Below are positions 34,674 to 46,815 of a DNA stretch of 64,000 bases, piece by piece. Numbering within the stretch: the first letter of the stretch is position 1; each line of letters starts with the position of its first letter. The notes under the pieces are model-generated. The model was not told the DNA's origin. It worked only from the letters and a program-made list of their open reading frames with translations, and searched no databases. The translations under genes and the position numbers were made by a program. The DNA comes from Neckera pumila (Eukaryota; Streptophyta; Bryopsida; Hypnales; Neckeraceae): assembly GCA_963969595.1 (NCBI GenBank), contig OZ018413.1, positions 13,319,711 to 13,383,710 of the forward strand, in the 5' to 3' direction.

Positions 34674-35315
34674 CTTCACAAAATAGTGAAATTAGGTTGC
34701 CTTGTCAATTAAGGTAGAGCCACCCATAACCGACCAAATAAGGAATTTCAACATGATATGGGTGGTGAAGGCAAAACAAATATTTTTCAGAGGTACATCA
34801 ATAGAAACAACAAGGATTGCAAATGCTTGAAATGAAATTACTATGAATTTTGGTGAGGCAAAAAGTGCTCCGGACCTATGGCCAATGTCTAGACTCTTCT
34901 AATTCCGACCGTTCAATAACTTTTTTCCTAATCATTATTTCCTACTTTTTTTCTCACAACTTGGGACATGTGTCATGTATTTATTAATTCTAACCTTGAA
35001 AAAGAAAAAACAAAACATTGTAAGCTTGGTCAGAAATACGTGCACCCATAGGTCGGGAATGGATCATTGGTCGGGAATGGGTGGCTCTACCTTAGGTTGC
35101 CTTACCTGAGATAAATTACCTCATGGATCATGCTTGTTCCACATAGAGGCGCATGCCACTCTTTCAACCAAGCCTTGAACTGGTTCACAAATCTATGCCA
35201 TACATATGGCTCTAAATTGAATGCATCATTGCACAAAAGCAATGAATATTTCTATAGTGTGGATTGTCGAGAAATTAGTCGGGCAACCGGCAACCTACCT
35301 TCGCTATTTTGTGTA
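34674..35315. mobile_element. Family G element, copy 2, split by a nested element
   Basis: The ends TTCACAAAATAGTGAAATTA and TTCGCTATTTTGTGTA match family G copy 1. The total is 642 bp; removing the nested family F element and one flanking TTAG (383 bp) leaves 259 bp, the same length as copy 1. Confidence 0.75.
34713..35091. mobile_element. Family F element, copy 3, nested in family G
   Basis: The ends GGTAGAGCCACCCATAACC and GGGTGGCTCTACC are inverted repeats. The flanks are TTAA (34709-34712) and TTAG (35092-35095). It interrupts the family G element at 34674-35315. Confidence 0.75.
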
Positions 35316-35678
35316 CTGTACAACGAACCTCCTGGTCCAATAATCGGAGTACTTTAGTGACAACGTCACCTTGGACGTGGGGGCGGCGTCCTTCCGGGGT
35401 CGACCTAGTCTGCAGCATCGACCAAGCTTGACTTGCGTTGAAATACTCGGGCACTACAAATCAGAAACTCTTGTCAACTTATCATTTGGCTTCATTGCCA
35501 GTGTTGCATTCTCTTTGCTCGCTCTCTCGGCGTCGCACCGCCGGCTTCTCGAACGTGAGTTCGTGAGTAGGTGATTGATTGGAGCACAAGCTCTGCCTTT
35601 CAAGCTTACTTGGGTTTCTTCCTGTCGAGCCCCAGCTGTAAGCCTTCCTTGTTGTTCTTCATCAGTTGGGGTTCGTTT
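35316..35678. other. Upstream flank of the GST gene
   Basis: More GC-rich than neighbouring DNA and probably promoter or leader of the GST gene that starts at 35951. No separate gene is supported. Confidence 0.4.
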
Positions 35679-35813
35679 GGAAGCTTTTGAATCTAGTTGT
35701 TTACCACTGTTTCATTTCGGTTTTGTTTGGAAGCCTTTGAATCTAGTTGTTTACCACTGTTTCATTTGGGTTTTGTTTGGAAGCCTTTGAATCTACTTGT
35801 TTACCACTGTTTC
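35679..35813 (+). repeat. 50-bp tandem repeat upstream of the GST start
   Basis: Units begin at 35679, 35729 and 35779 (2.7 copies). Each starts GGAAGCYTTTGAATCTA and contains TTGTTTACCACTGTTTCA. Differences are single bases. The array lies about 140 bp before the start codon of the GST, in its likely 5' leader or leader intron. Confidence 0.9.
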
Positions 35814-35950
35814 AGATCTTCTTGATTTAGGTGGGACATTTAGCGCCTGTGAGCTTGAATTTCGCAGATCTTGATCGACTATGCGTTCTTTTGAAGAGGT
35901 GGTTCAGTGTTTTCTGTAGGTGAATATCCGTGCCCAGAAAGCTCGCAACC

Positions 35951-37096
35951 ATGGTGATGAAGTTGTACGCCTCGGCGACTCCCAACGTGCAGCGTGCCAT
36001 TCTGCCACTGTTTTTGGCGAACGTAAGAAACCTTAGACTGCTACCATAGGGATTCCGTGATGTTGATTGTGTGGAAACGTGATTCTATGGACGTAAGAAA
36101 CCTTGATGAAGCCCTTGTTGTAAGACTTGTGAGTCTTGAAATTAGAAGTTGCTTCGCTTAGATCAGCTCCCCTATTTGATCTTCCTCACCATTATCGTGG
36201 GCATGCATTTGTAGGTGGACCCTGAGAAAGAGGTGGAGTTGGTGTTGGTGAGTTTGATGGGGCTACAGCACAAGTCCCCGAACTTCGTAGCGAAGCATGT
36301 AAAGACACACAAACCTCACCTTCCTTTTGGCTTGTCGATAGGTTTCAAAGTTTAGGTTGACTTCTTTTTTCATCAACACTTTCAACAGCTATATGACGCT
36401 GTTCCTTAATTTGATGTGGCTGCAGCCCTTTGGAGTCATCCCGTACTTGGAGGATGGCGAGATCGGAATCTTTGGTAAGCAGACGATATACTCTTTGTAT
36501 TGGAATAGGGTCGGTGGTATTTGTTACCTCTGGACCTTAGAAAGGAAGCTCCATTTGCAGTGAGTGTTTGGAAGTTTGAGTAGTACCCAAAGCCATAAAT
36601 GTTTTAACTTAGTGGTAAATGCGTTGGTGGAAATGCAGAGTCTCGAGCCATTGCAAAGCACATTGTGGACAAGTACGAATTAACATCCCTGGTGGGCAAG
36701 ACGCCGAAGGAGAGAGCCGCCATCAACCAGTGGGTTGAATCAGAATCCCAGAACTTCCACCCAGCAGTTGGACCGATTCAGAAGGAGCTTGTCATGTCCA
36801 GAATGTCTAAAAGACCTGCTGATGAGAAACTCATCGCCACTGGTTTGGAAAAGCTTGGCAAGGTGTTGGACGTGTACGAGACCCAGCTCTCCAAGCACAA
36901 GTATCTGGCTGGTGATACCTACACTTTGGCTGATGCTTTCCACACTCCCTACCTTGACAAGGTCAGGACCGTGGATGTGTTTGCAGGAGTTCTTGATAAG
37001 CGTCCTCATGTGAAAGCTTGGGTTGACGATATCACCTCGAATCCAGCGTTCGTGAAAACCACAAAACTGGACTGGGATAAGGCCACACCATTTTAG
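35951..37096 (+). CDS. Phi-class glutathione S-transferase (4 exons, 220 aa)
   Basis: Exons 35951-36022, 36215-36298, 36426-36474 and 36639-37096 total 663 nt with canonical GT/AG borders. The enzyme would conjugate glutathione to electrophiles in the cytosol. The N-terminal thioredoxin-like domain has the GSH-binding features PFGVIPYLEDGE (cis-Pro58) and ESRAIAKHI (Glu69-Ser70). The C-terminal helical domain includes LGKVLDVYETQLSKHKYLAGDTYTLADA and the family-typical HPHVKAWVDDI-like motif (RPHVKAWVDDI). The length is normal for phi GSTs. The catalytic Ser of phi enzymes falls in a segment reading YASATPN here; Ser8 or Thr10 are the nearest hydroxyl residues and the exact aligned position is uncertain. 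Start choice: first ATG in good context (ACCATGG) and the family's MVMKLY-like start. Confidence 0.93.
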
Positions 37097-39893
37097 AGGA
37101 TTGAGTTGTCTAAAGAAGCTCTGTCAATGGAGGGAGCCAGCATCTTGGATCTGCTGGTCTTGAGAGTTCAGGGAACGTTTGCTTAGGTAGAGGATAGTGT
37201 GGTGTATGTTTTTTTTCCCTTGAACAGCTATTTCATATTGATTTCAGCCGCTTGCAATGTTTGTTCACAACTCTCTTGTGCAGTGTTGCAAGCAATATTG
37301 AGCTTTATATTTGATCGCTACGAAGAGTCCAAAGTGTACACCTCTTTGCATACATGAATGTTGAAATTGGTTTGGGGTTTACCATGTATTTTGAACTTTA
37401 CAAATTCATAGCATATTCATACATATTTATAAATTATATATTGTTTTAAATTCATAATTTTCAATTACCAATGTGTTGAGAGTAATTTCATGTGTTGATT
37501 TCACCTTAAAGTATGTGGAATTGCCTAAAGTGATGGAAATAGTTGCCTCCATCTTAGAAAGCATCAAAGTATAACCAAGTGGCCATGTTGTTGAGTAGAT
37601 TGTTATGATAGGTTCAAAGTTTGACATTTGCCTAATATTCTTTAGCAATGTGACTAGCTTAGTACTTGATGTTTTATTATCTTTGTGCAAAGTTCTAAAT
37701 TGTTTAATGGCAAGATGGAATGAAAAGGAAACTTGCAAAAGTGGAGGTTTGTTGGAGTTTTCCTAAGAGTCTTGAAGCCTTTGTCTTTTTGGTCTTCGGT
37801 TTGCTTCTAGTCTTAGATTGCTTTTTGATATTTTAATCAACTTGGTTTGTTTTTTTGGAATGACAAAAGGCAAGATTTCATGCACTTTAGGCATAATTGG
37901 GTTATCTTCTTCCTAAATTGATGTTTAGGTCCTACTTCGGAAAGAAAAAAAGGATCAAAGACAAAATAACATTCAAAATGGTGCAAAAAAACTTTTGATC
38001 CTCTCTATTTGCAAGGGTGGGAACTAAACCCTATTTAGGAAGAAGACAATCCAATGTGATATTTCCTTTTGTTCCAAAATAAATATGGGGTTTCCAATTA
38101 TACTTGTTCCAAATTAAATTTGAAATCGACTCTCCACAACTTGATCGACAACAACTGAAGCTAGTTCATACATCCTTAGGCAAAAGAATCTGTAGATGCC
38201 ATGCTCTAGAGTCTATGTGGCAATTAGGTCCTTGCAAAGGGAATTGAAACACAACCTGTAACCAACCAAAGGTGATGAATTCAACCCACAATTGTACAAA
38301 ACCAACTACTAACAAATCCCTTGTTGAAAAATTCCTTGAGTTGAGTCATAGGATATCATTGGAACTGAATACAAAGGATATCGTCAAACTTTCCTACACT
38401 AGCGTTCCTTGGAGAATGATCCAAACTAAGCATTGAAGCAATTCCAAAAAAGAGAAAAAATTTATCAATTTTGTTGCTTGTTTTCAATATGTGTTGCTTC
38501 CATTCTTTCACGCGTAGTGGGGTTGACTAGAAGCTACAATAACTACACAATCCCTTGAAAATAGGAGTAGTCTACATGTTAATCTAGCCATTTCTAAAAA
38601 ACCTCAGATTTATTTCAAGACAGAGGGAGTAAATCGCATACAAGCATGCTTTGTTGTCATTCCAAAAAATTACAAGTTGATGAAAAATTCAAAATAATGC
38701 AATTTAGGATCAGAAGCAAACTAAGGATAAAAGAAAAGATGACTTTCAAGACTTTTAGAATATTTCTATTGTCTAAATTCTTGTTAAGTTATCATAAATT
38801 GCCTCAAAAGCTCCCTAGATGTATTGTTCCACCTTCCTACCAAGCTCTATTAAGGATGAATAAAACTAATATCCTCTTTTATTTTCAATGTCTAATAGCA
38901 GAAGATAGGATAATAGTAATGAAGACGTAATGTATGTGAAGGAGAACAAGGTATGATTAACCTCTAATGACCCAAGCGACCATTTTTTGGTCGTTGCCCT
39001 CTTTTTTGAGTTGTCTGCTCTCAAATTTTGAGTTCTTTTAAAAATATGAACTAATTCTAGAAAAAAGACTATATTATAAATCCAATGGTGGTAGTTTTAT
39101 CAAATTCCAAGTTAAACTCTACCTTGTGGAATTTTAAAGTTATGTGGTGCAGTGTAGTTTACAGCTCATTTTGAGGGGTTCGGTTTGAGTGTGGATTAAA
39201 TAGTCAGCCAACCAATGTGATTCTTGCTCACCTCAAATAGAGCAGATCCAAGGAGTTTAAAGAGAAGACAAGTGTCCCACTTTTTTTTTCTTACAAACAT
39301 TACTTTCAGTTTAGTAATCACTATGCATTGCAAGTTCTACCATGAATTGAAAAATGCTTGGAATGTTGTGAAAATTTACATGTACATTTTCAACTCTCTT
39401 ATCTTTCACATAGCACAAAAAAGCATCATTTTGAAACATTCTTGCTATTTCAAAGTGCGTTGCCTTGTATTTCCATTGACCAAATAAAACTTCAAACTAA
39501 AATGTCTCCTAAACAGTGCGGTCAAATAATCTGAAATCTTTTGAGGTGCTCACTCTCAATGTGAACTTCAAGATCCTATGGTTATATTCTATCCGGACTC
39601 AAAAAAAAAACCTAGAAGAAAAATATGTCCTACACAACCGGCTACGATGCAACTAGTGTCCTATACAACTATCCTGTGATTGTAATCCTCTCTATTAGTA
39701 CCAAATTTAACTTAATTGTTTTATGCTTTTATTTTACAGCATTGATACATTGTTTTAGTCGCAAAGAAGTCAATCTATAGTTGCAAAAAGCGACTAAAAA
39801 ACAACTAGAAAAAAATTGCAACTGTAAAAATGACTAGAGTTGTTTACTAGTCGCTTTCTAGTCATATACAAGTTGTTTCTTACCCATTTCCTA
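37097..39893. other. GST 3' flank and AT-rich intergenic DNA
   Basis: No gene is supported. ACAGAGGGAGTA near 38620 looks like one decayed end of a Stowaway-type MITE. TTAACCTCTAATGACC near 38960 resembles the left end of a TTAA element, but no right partner was found. From about 39750, words such as AGTCGCTTT and AGTTGTTTCTTAGT recur in both orientations around the CACTA-like element that follows. Confidence 0.4.
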
Positions 39894-40056
39894 CACTATT
39901 GGAAAATTAATTTTTTTTTGTTGATTTGATTGCATAGATTTGATTCACTTTTCTGTTGATTTGGGGAGTGATTTGTTGATTCGGATAGAAATCAATAGAA
40001 AAGCAAATCAAACGAATGCAACCAAATCAACAATAAAACTGAATTTTCTAATAGTG
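39894..40056. mobile_element. CACTA-like foldback MITE (163 bp)
   Basis: Starts CACTATTGGAAAATTAA and ends TGAATTTTCTAATAGTG. The two halves pair along most of their length (GTTGATTTGATTGCAT with ATGCAACCAAATCAAC). No gene inside. Confidence 0.7.
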
Positions 40057-40824
40057 AAACTAGTTGTTTCTTAGTTGCTTTTAAATGGTACACTAGTTGT
40101 TTCTTAGTCATTTTCTAGTTGTTTCCTAATTGCTTCCAAAGTTCATTCCCATTTGTCTTATATCCATTGTCCCATATCAGTTATCAATTATCATTGTCTA
40201 ATATCAATTGTAAAGACTACCATTAGGTTGGACATGTAAGACTTGTAAGTTGTTGTAGTCTTATGCAATGAATTTGTTTGATTTAATTCTAAGATTACTA
40301 TAAATTGTAGATTTCTACAGAGTACCGATTTCTATAATTTGTAGATTTCTACAATCTATAGAAATAAAAAAATATTTAAAATCCAAAAAATTTAAAATCT
40401 ATTAAATTGTAAGGTTTCCTAAACCAATGAAATCTATTAAATACCAATATTTGAATTTTTGAAATCTAAAAATAAAGTAGATCTGGATTTTGAAATCTAA
40501 AAAAAAGATAGATTTGAAATTCTAAAGTCTAGCAAAAAGATAAAATCTGAAATTCAAAAATCTAAGGAAAAGATAATTATGAAATTTGAAATCTACAAAT
40601 CAATGAGATTAATATTCTAAAATCTACAAGTTGCAAACAAGTTGCAAATGAAGTGGTGTCCATTATCATGCATTCTATTCAAATATATCAATATTTTACT
40701 AATATGTGATACAATGAGTGCTTAGCATAGCAAGCATGAGCCCCTATTATTAATGGTAGCATTTGTGATATTACAGAGGGAGTTATGATTTTAGTAGTAT
40801 GATTGGATTAGGGAGGTTCTATTG
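40057..40824. other. AT-rich intergenic DNA
   Basis: Low-complexity A+T-rich sequence with recurrent GAAATCTA / AGATTT words between about 40300 and 40620. No gene is supported. Confidence 0.4.
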
Positions 40825-40826
40825 TA

Positions 40827-40907
40827 TTCCCTCCGTTTGGAAATAGTGCATCCATTCTTAGTGCAATCACTAAAGAGAATGGATACACTATTTCCAAACG
40901 GAGGGAA
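40827..40907. mobile_element. Stowaway-like MITE (81 bp)
   Basis: The ends TTCCCTCCGTTTGGAAATAG and CTATTTCCAAACGGAGGGAA are near-perfect inverted repeats, flanked by TA on both sides. This matches the CTCCCTCCGT terminus and TA target of Stowaway (Tc1/mariner-derived) MITEs. A stray ACAGAGGGAGTA at about 40917-40928 is a second decayed end. Confidence 0.85.
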
Positions 40908-40929
40908 TATTTAGAAACAGAGGGAGTAA

Positions 40930-41649
40930 GTTGTATTCTAAGAGTCAAATATGGAAAAATATATGTACCGGTAACAGAATGTCCCACAAATCTTTTACAA
41001 ATCTTTACAGATTCATTCAATTGATGTTTTAATTATTTCTTAACCGTAAACATTTAACAATGCTATCCTGTGCACACTTTACAAATTCGACACGTAGAAC
41101 GGCCTTCCTCCCACACGAGAGGGCATGGGCTGAATGGCAGCCGAAACAGAAAGGACGGAGCTGCGGTGGCAGCAGCACCGCAAGCCGCAGAACACAGCCA
41201 CTTGGCAACAGCGACCTCTCTTTCCCATGCAACCCTTCTGCACTTCTCCCTCTTCCAAAACAGCCCAGCCTCCCAAAATACTCAACTTAGTAACGTACAC
41301 AGCTTGTGCCAATCCTTCGTTGCAAACATCAATACAGAGTTACAGACGTTCCTGTTCGCTGGAGCGCAGTGGTCGAAGGTATTGCCAGGTTTCATGTTGG
41401 GAGTGTCAGTGCATGGCCTAGCTAGCTAGCTGTTCCGTTGGGGTTCAATCTGTTCCTCGTTATGTACTCAAACACGAACAAGCTTGGAAGAGCTTCTTGC
41501 AATCTGCACTCGTTGCATTAGGTTTCGGGTTTTGCTAACCAAAGCACTTGGCTGGGGAAAAACTTTCTTTTGAAGACTGAAGACAGTGCCCAAAATTTGA
41601 TTCTTTGAGGGTGGGTTGTTGGTTGGAGCAGGAGTTGATCGAGCGAGCC
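40930..41649. other. Upstream flank of the oil-body protein gene
   Basis: A GC-richer part (41060-41440) precedes the OBAP start and is probably promoter or leader. Overlapping short frames on both strands have no recognisable domain. Confidence 0.4.
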
Positions 41650-43573
41650 ATGGCGGGGACTGTAGGGAAAGGGCCGGCGTCCACCGCGGAGGACTTACCC
41701 GGAGAATCCACGAATGTGGGTAGTAGCTTGTTGGGGATGGGAGCCAAGGCTTTACAGAGCTTGAAACCCATCAACCGAATCCATGCTCATCTTTGCGCGT
41801 AAGTTCTTCTGAATGCGACTGAAACCCTAGTCTCCATTGCATTTTGAGTTGCTACTTCCTTCCGTCTGAGCTTTAAATGTAACGAATTTTTGGTGAGCAT
41901 ATTCTTCTTGCACATGCAGGTTTCACTTCTACGCACATGACATGAACCGTCAAGTGGAGGCGCACCATTACTGCACTCACTACAACCAGGATATGAGGCA
42001 ATGTTTGATCTACGACAGCCCCGAGAAGAATGCGCGTCTGATTGGGGTGGAGTACATCGTGTCGGAGAAGCTGTTCCAGGGTTTGCCCGATGAGGAGAAG
42101 AAGCTCTGGCACACTCATGAGTATGAGGTGAAAGGCGGCATCCTCTTCCTGCCTGGCGTTCCGAAAGTGGCCGAAGTTAAGGAACTCGACGAGGTATGGA
42201 TTTTCGTTCACAGTGCTGCAGCAAAGGTTTCCATAGCCATTGCATATCTGTTGAATGAGTCTGTTCCACATGATTAGCAACTGGGATGTGTCCGTCACGT
42301 GCTGGGTACACTGATTTGTCCTATTAGTGCTTGTTATGAATTGAACTTACATGCGATTATAACTGTTTATAAGTATGTGTATTTTTACCCATTTTATGCA
42401 GAATACTATAGTGCAAATATCATTGATAAAAATATTCCTCCATTGTAAAAAGGTTATCACCATATGTTAAGTTTATTTTGTAATATGCACCGATATGACA
42501 AATCAGTGTAGTTGGTAGTTGAAACGCAGTATTGTAGAATTGTGCACCCCTCAGGGCACAAGCTAAAAAAAAAATCCCACTTTTTAATCGAACAGTAAAT
42601 TATATAATAGTAAATTCAAGAAATGTACTTATTGTTGAAGAATGTAGGTTGTAGTGGTTTTTTTTATGCACAATTTTTTTGTCAGTTGGCTACAACCAAA
42701 AGATGTTGGCTATTTTTTGTGAAGGAGATTTTCATTTTGTTCAATCAATATAGCTAGATTACTGCTCTTTTATACGTCCTATAGCCAAATTATACTTAGG
42801 TATCACTTAATATTGATAGAGATAACACCAAGTATCACCCAAGTATCACGTGAGTATTGAAGAAATAGTTGTCTACTTCTCCAAAATGATAAAAATCGCC
42901 GGTAGGTTGTGATTTCTTCTATTTATTGGTACGTTTGTTACCTTCCTTTTTTTCTTCCTTAATGATTCGTGAGAGCCCCTCTAGAAGCGGCCATTTTTTG
43001 GCATTTGGACACTTAGGGTACACATGTTCGTGGCATGTGTTAATGTCATTTGCTAGAAAACTGATGACTGTTCTGAGTGGTTGCAGGTTGCGAAAACATA
43101 CGGGAAGGTCTTTCACTTCTGGCAATATGACCGAGGAGACGCCCTACCCCTGGGTTTGCCGCAACTGATGATGTCCTTCACTGAGGATGGCCAACTCAAT
43201 CCTGACCTGGCCTCAAGTAAGCAGCATTTTCTTACTTGTTTCATCCGAGCAACACTTGCAAAGGGTGGCCGAGCTTCAAAATCAATTCTGTTGTTTAGAT
43301 TCCAAAGGAAATCGATAACTTCTACAATTATCTGTTGGAATGGAGATGAAATGCACTTAGTATATCATCAGTCCGTGTGATGTAATCCTATTTCTGTGTC
43401 TCTGTTCTGCAGGTGTGGAGAAGAGGTTTGGTGTAAGTTTCAAGGACCACGCGGAGAGTCGGAAGCACATAACAGGCCCTTCGATGGGCATCCACCCTCT
43501 TGCAAACCCTTGGCAGCAGGGGACGAGCTTGCAATCCGAGCTTCGTGAGGTTGACATCACTGAGAAGCATTGA
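41650..43573 (+). CDS. OBAP: Oil-body-associated protein, DUF1264 family (4 exons, 237 aa)
   Basis: Exons 41650-41798, 41920-42193, 43087-43216 and 43413-43573 total 714 nt with GT/AG borders. Proteins of this family sit on plant oil bodies and support lipid-droplet structure; they have no known catalytic activity. Family hallmarks in order: [101 protein letters not shown] and GIHPLANPW. The length is normal. The ATG at 41650 (GCCATGG context) is chosen over an in-frame ATG at 41605, because the family starts shortly before the PGE...T motif. The second intron (893 bp) is AT-rich. The gene looks intact. Confidence 0.95.
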
Positions 43574-45825
43574 AGTGCTGACAGAGACCCAGAAGAAGCG
43601 GAGCTTTGAACCCAATCACTAGTCCAAATGTCACATGCTACTAAGTCCTTAGATCGCCTCCAACGTAGCTAGATCTAACAGACAGGACATTTTGGTTCTA
43701 GTACTCATCAGAATAGTGTAAAGACGAAATAGGCAGATTCTCCTGTTAGTAGTGTAACACATGAATTTTCTAAAGAGGCTGTTGTGAATATGGAGTTTCA
43801 ACATACGGTGTCTAGAATATCAAGAGCCCTAGTAAAACGTTATGTATACTGGCAGGACGGTGTTTCCTTTGGTTGGGGTCAGCTGATCTCATCAGAATAT
43901 TTGTAAAGACGAAAGTAACACCTTCTCCTACAGAGCAACCCATGTAAGAGGCTGTTTTGAATAGGAGGGCAACTCTTAAAGTTCTTTCATGCGTTTTGAT
44001 CAAAAGTTGTATCCAAGGAATTGATAATTTTTGAAAAAGAATTAAAAAGAGAAGAAAAGAAGTAGTTGTGCTCCTATTCAATCTTCCTCACATGGAACTT
44101 AGTTAGAGAGGCAGTTTTTTCCACTCCCTCGAATGTCGAATGTTTTTGATGAAGTTTTTAACACTCCAGTAATATTTCGTAATATTTCAAAGTTGAAAAC
44201 ATAGGGTAGTTAATACTTAACACTAGACTAGTCTCACCTTGAATGGACACCTTTGAAATACAAAATGTCTCAACTTTCATTGACACCTTTGAAAAATTGT
44301 GGTGTTTTTAAGGCTTGGAAGTGTTCCTTTATTTAAGGTCATATATTAGGTGTTAAGGGACGGAAAGTATTGTAATTAAGTGTTGCTATCTTATTTTCTA
44401 TCAATAGAGAGCCTCTTCCCCTTTAGTCCAAAGACAATAAAATTCACTTTTGGATGCGATTTATATGGTAGGTTTCTATCTTCATTGCTGGCATTATATT
44501 GTAGTTTTTTGTATTTGGAATATAATCCTTAGTTCTCTATTTTCTATTTTAACTTGATTTTGTTCTCTAAATTGTCACAAATCACCTTTTCAATTCTAAT
44601 ATCTTTTTTATTTTTGTTTTGGGGTGACCTAGTTGTAGATCCACATAAATTCTCATTATTCTAGTGACAGCCTTTAGGCCAAAATTGATTTAATGGATCT
44701 ATCTTTTTTGTATGGGACAAATTTATGGCAGGGTGTACTATGTCTTGGACAAAGATTTCAAAAACTCAAGCATACAAGTAACCTTATACACTTACTTAAA
44801 CATACCAAAGCTCAATACCTTTGTGTATCATGTTTATTTTGTAATCAATGAGTTGATTCAATATAAAATTGCTCTCTATATAGTATCTTTTATACTATTG
44901 AAAGGTTTTCAAGGAAATTTTCATTGCTCCACAATAATTGCCATAATAACATGTTCATTGGAAATCTTTCAACATATACTTTACTTGTGACAATTAAGCA
45001 ACAATCTAGAAGCGTTGAAATATCTCAATACAAAGAGAGTAATATACTTATTGAAATTTTTTCTTAGAACATAATTTTTCAACATTTTGTGAAATTTTAC
45101 ATCTTAAACAAAAACTAGAAATTCTGTCTTTTCTTTCATCCTTATCTTTTTGTCAAAAAAATTATATTTTCCATGAATTTCACTTTCAATGACTTTCACT
45201 CTCTAGGTCTATTTTCCACACCGGTTAAGCCAAAATTACCATCAAGTTGAAGCTCTTTTCGTAACACTTTACCACTCTCTACACTATATAATTGAAAACA
45301 TTAAGGCATTTTCATCCTAAGAATTGATAGAATTTAGAAAAATAACACTTTCTGTGGAATTTTGATACTTGTTGGATCAAAATTTAGGAATATATTTTCA
45401 TTTTTATTTAAGATTCTATCATTGGAATGCACTTTGATCAACCACATAACTAATAAGTGGCAAGAGCCAAAACAAGATTACTACTAATTGGAACCTTATT
45501 CTATGTCATTTTGTCATTATTTACACCTAGTAGATGGAAACTTTTTGAGCATTTTCACACTAATACTAAAACACATGTTCAACAATTTCAGACACCAATT
45601 GAACGTGTTCAACACAATCTAGTTGTGAAATGAAAACATTGAAGTCATGTTTTCATAACCTAAATCCGGATAGGCTTCTACAAAGTTAATTTTAGTTGAA
45701 TGTTTACAAAATTTTGACACAAGTTATACCCCTTTAGTGGAAATATAATTTTTTTTCCAATCAAGTTTCCAAATCAGAAGTTATATTGCCTTGAACTTTT
45801 TGGGGAGCCTATGCAATTTGGGCAT
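43574..45825. other. OBAP 3' flank and AT-rich intergenic DNA
   Basis: No gene is supported. AAATCAT / AATATTTCGTAATATTTC-type short repeats occur near 44165, and short frames lack domains. Confidence 0.4.
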
Positions 45826-46087
45826 CATTAGGGACATTTGAGGCCTTTAGAAGATTGCGAGTTCCCTTGTGTTTCTAGACTGCGGGAACGCAAGGGTAGC
45901 AGCTGGTTGACGTGGTCGACATTGTGCCACGTCATTTTCAGAAAAAAAATAAAAAATAAAAAAAATTTGCTCAAAATGATATTTGAAAAAAAAAATCTGA
46001 CGACCTGTACCGGTTGTTCACAGAATTGAGACAACATTGGGAATGGGCCTGAAATGACCCTCTAAAGGCCTCAAATATCCTCTAATG
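45826..46087. mobile_element. Short inverted-repeat element, family H copy 2
   Basis: Left end CATTAGGGACATTTGAGGCC and right end GGCCTCAAATATCCTCTAATG. The interior order (GCGAGTTCCC, GTGCCACGTCATTTT, poly-A, ATCTGAC) matches 898-1195. Confidence 0.7.
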
Positions 46088-46419
46088 AGGAATTTACCAA
46101 TAGTCTTTTTAATTTGAAGATGGTAGTCTTTGTCATTTGGATGGCAAATTGAGTTTGTGATATTGAAATTAACACACTACAATGGATACAATGTTTTTAT
46201 AGTAGAATTTTTCAACAATGATCAACTTCATTGTTATAGACGGCTTTAATTTAATTTTTTGTAGTAATAAAGTTTCTAATGGATAAATAGAGAATTACTG
46301 AAGACCTAATACTAGTGGTTAAAGTAAATCCCAAAACCTTCCTAATGAATGTGAAGAACCTTTGTTGGCCCCAGATTATGCCACTTTTGTTCTCAAAGTG
46401 CTTGTTCAATAGAACTCTT

Positions 46420-46815
46420 TGTAAAGTGTGTGCAATCCAGAATCAAGAGTTGGAGTTTGAGAAAAATATAAGATGAAACTTTGTGAAGCACCAAAATTGT
46501 GATCTGATGGAGTTTGGTGCGGTGTTCTTTTTGTACTATTCTCAATTAAACCTTCCTTTGACACCATTGTTACAATTGAGGACAATCTTTACGATTAACT
46601 CTAATAAATTGCAAAGATTAGAGTTAATTGAAAAGTGTATGCAATGTGGGACCAGGAGTCAGAGTTTGGGAAAAACACAGGACAAAATTCTCTAGAGCAC
46701 CAAAACTGAGGTCTGTTGGAGTTTTGTGCCATGTTTGTTTTGTACTATTCTTAGTTAAACCTTCCTCTGACACTGGTTTCCAAACACAAGACCAACTTTA
46801 CGATTAACACTATTA
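46420..46815 (+). repeat. Imperfect tandem duplication, period about 208 bp
   Basis: AAAGTGTGTGCAAT at about 46423 recurs as AAAGTGTATGCAAT at about 46632. The sequence after each (CAAAA, GAGTTTKGTGC, TTTTGTACTATTCT, AAACCTTCC) follows the same order. No coding potential is recognised. Confidence 0.7.
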
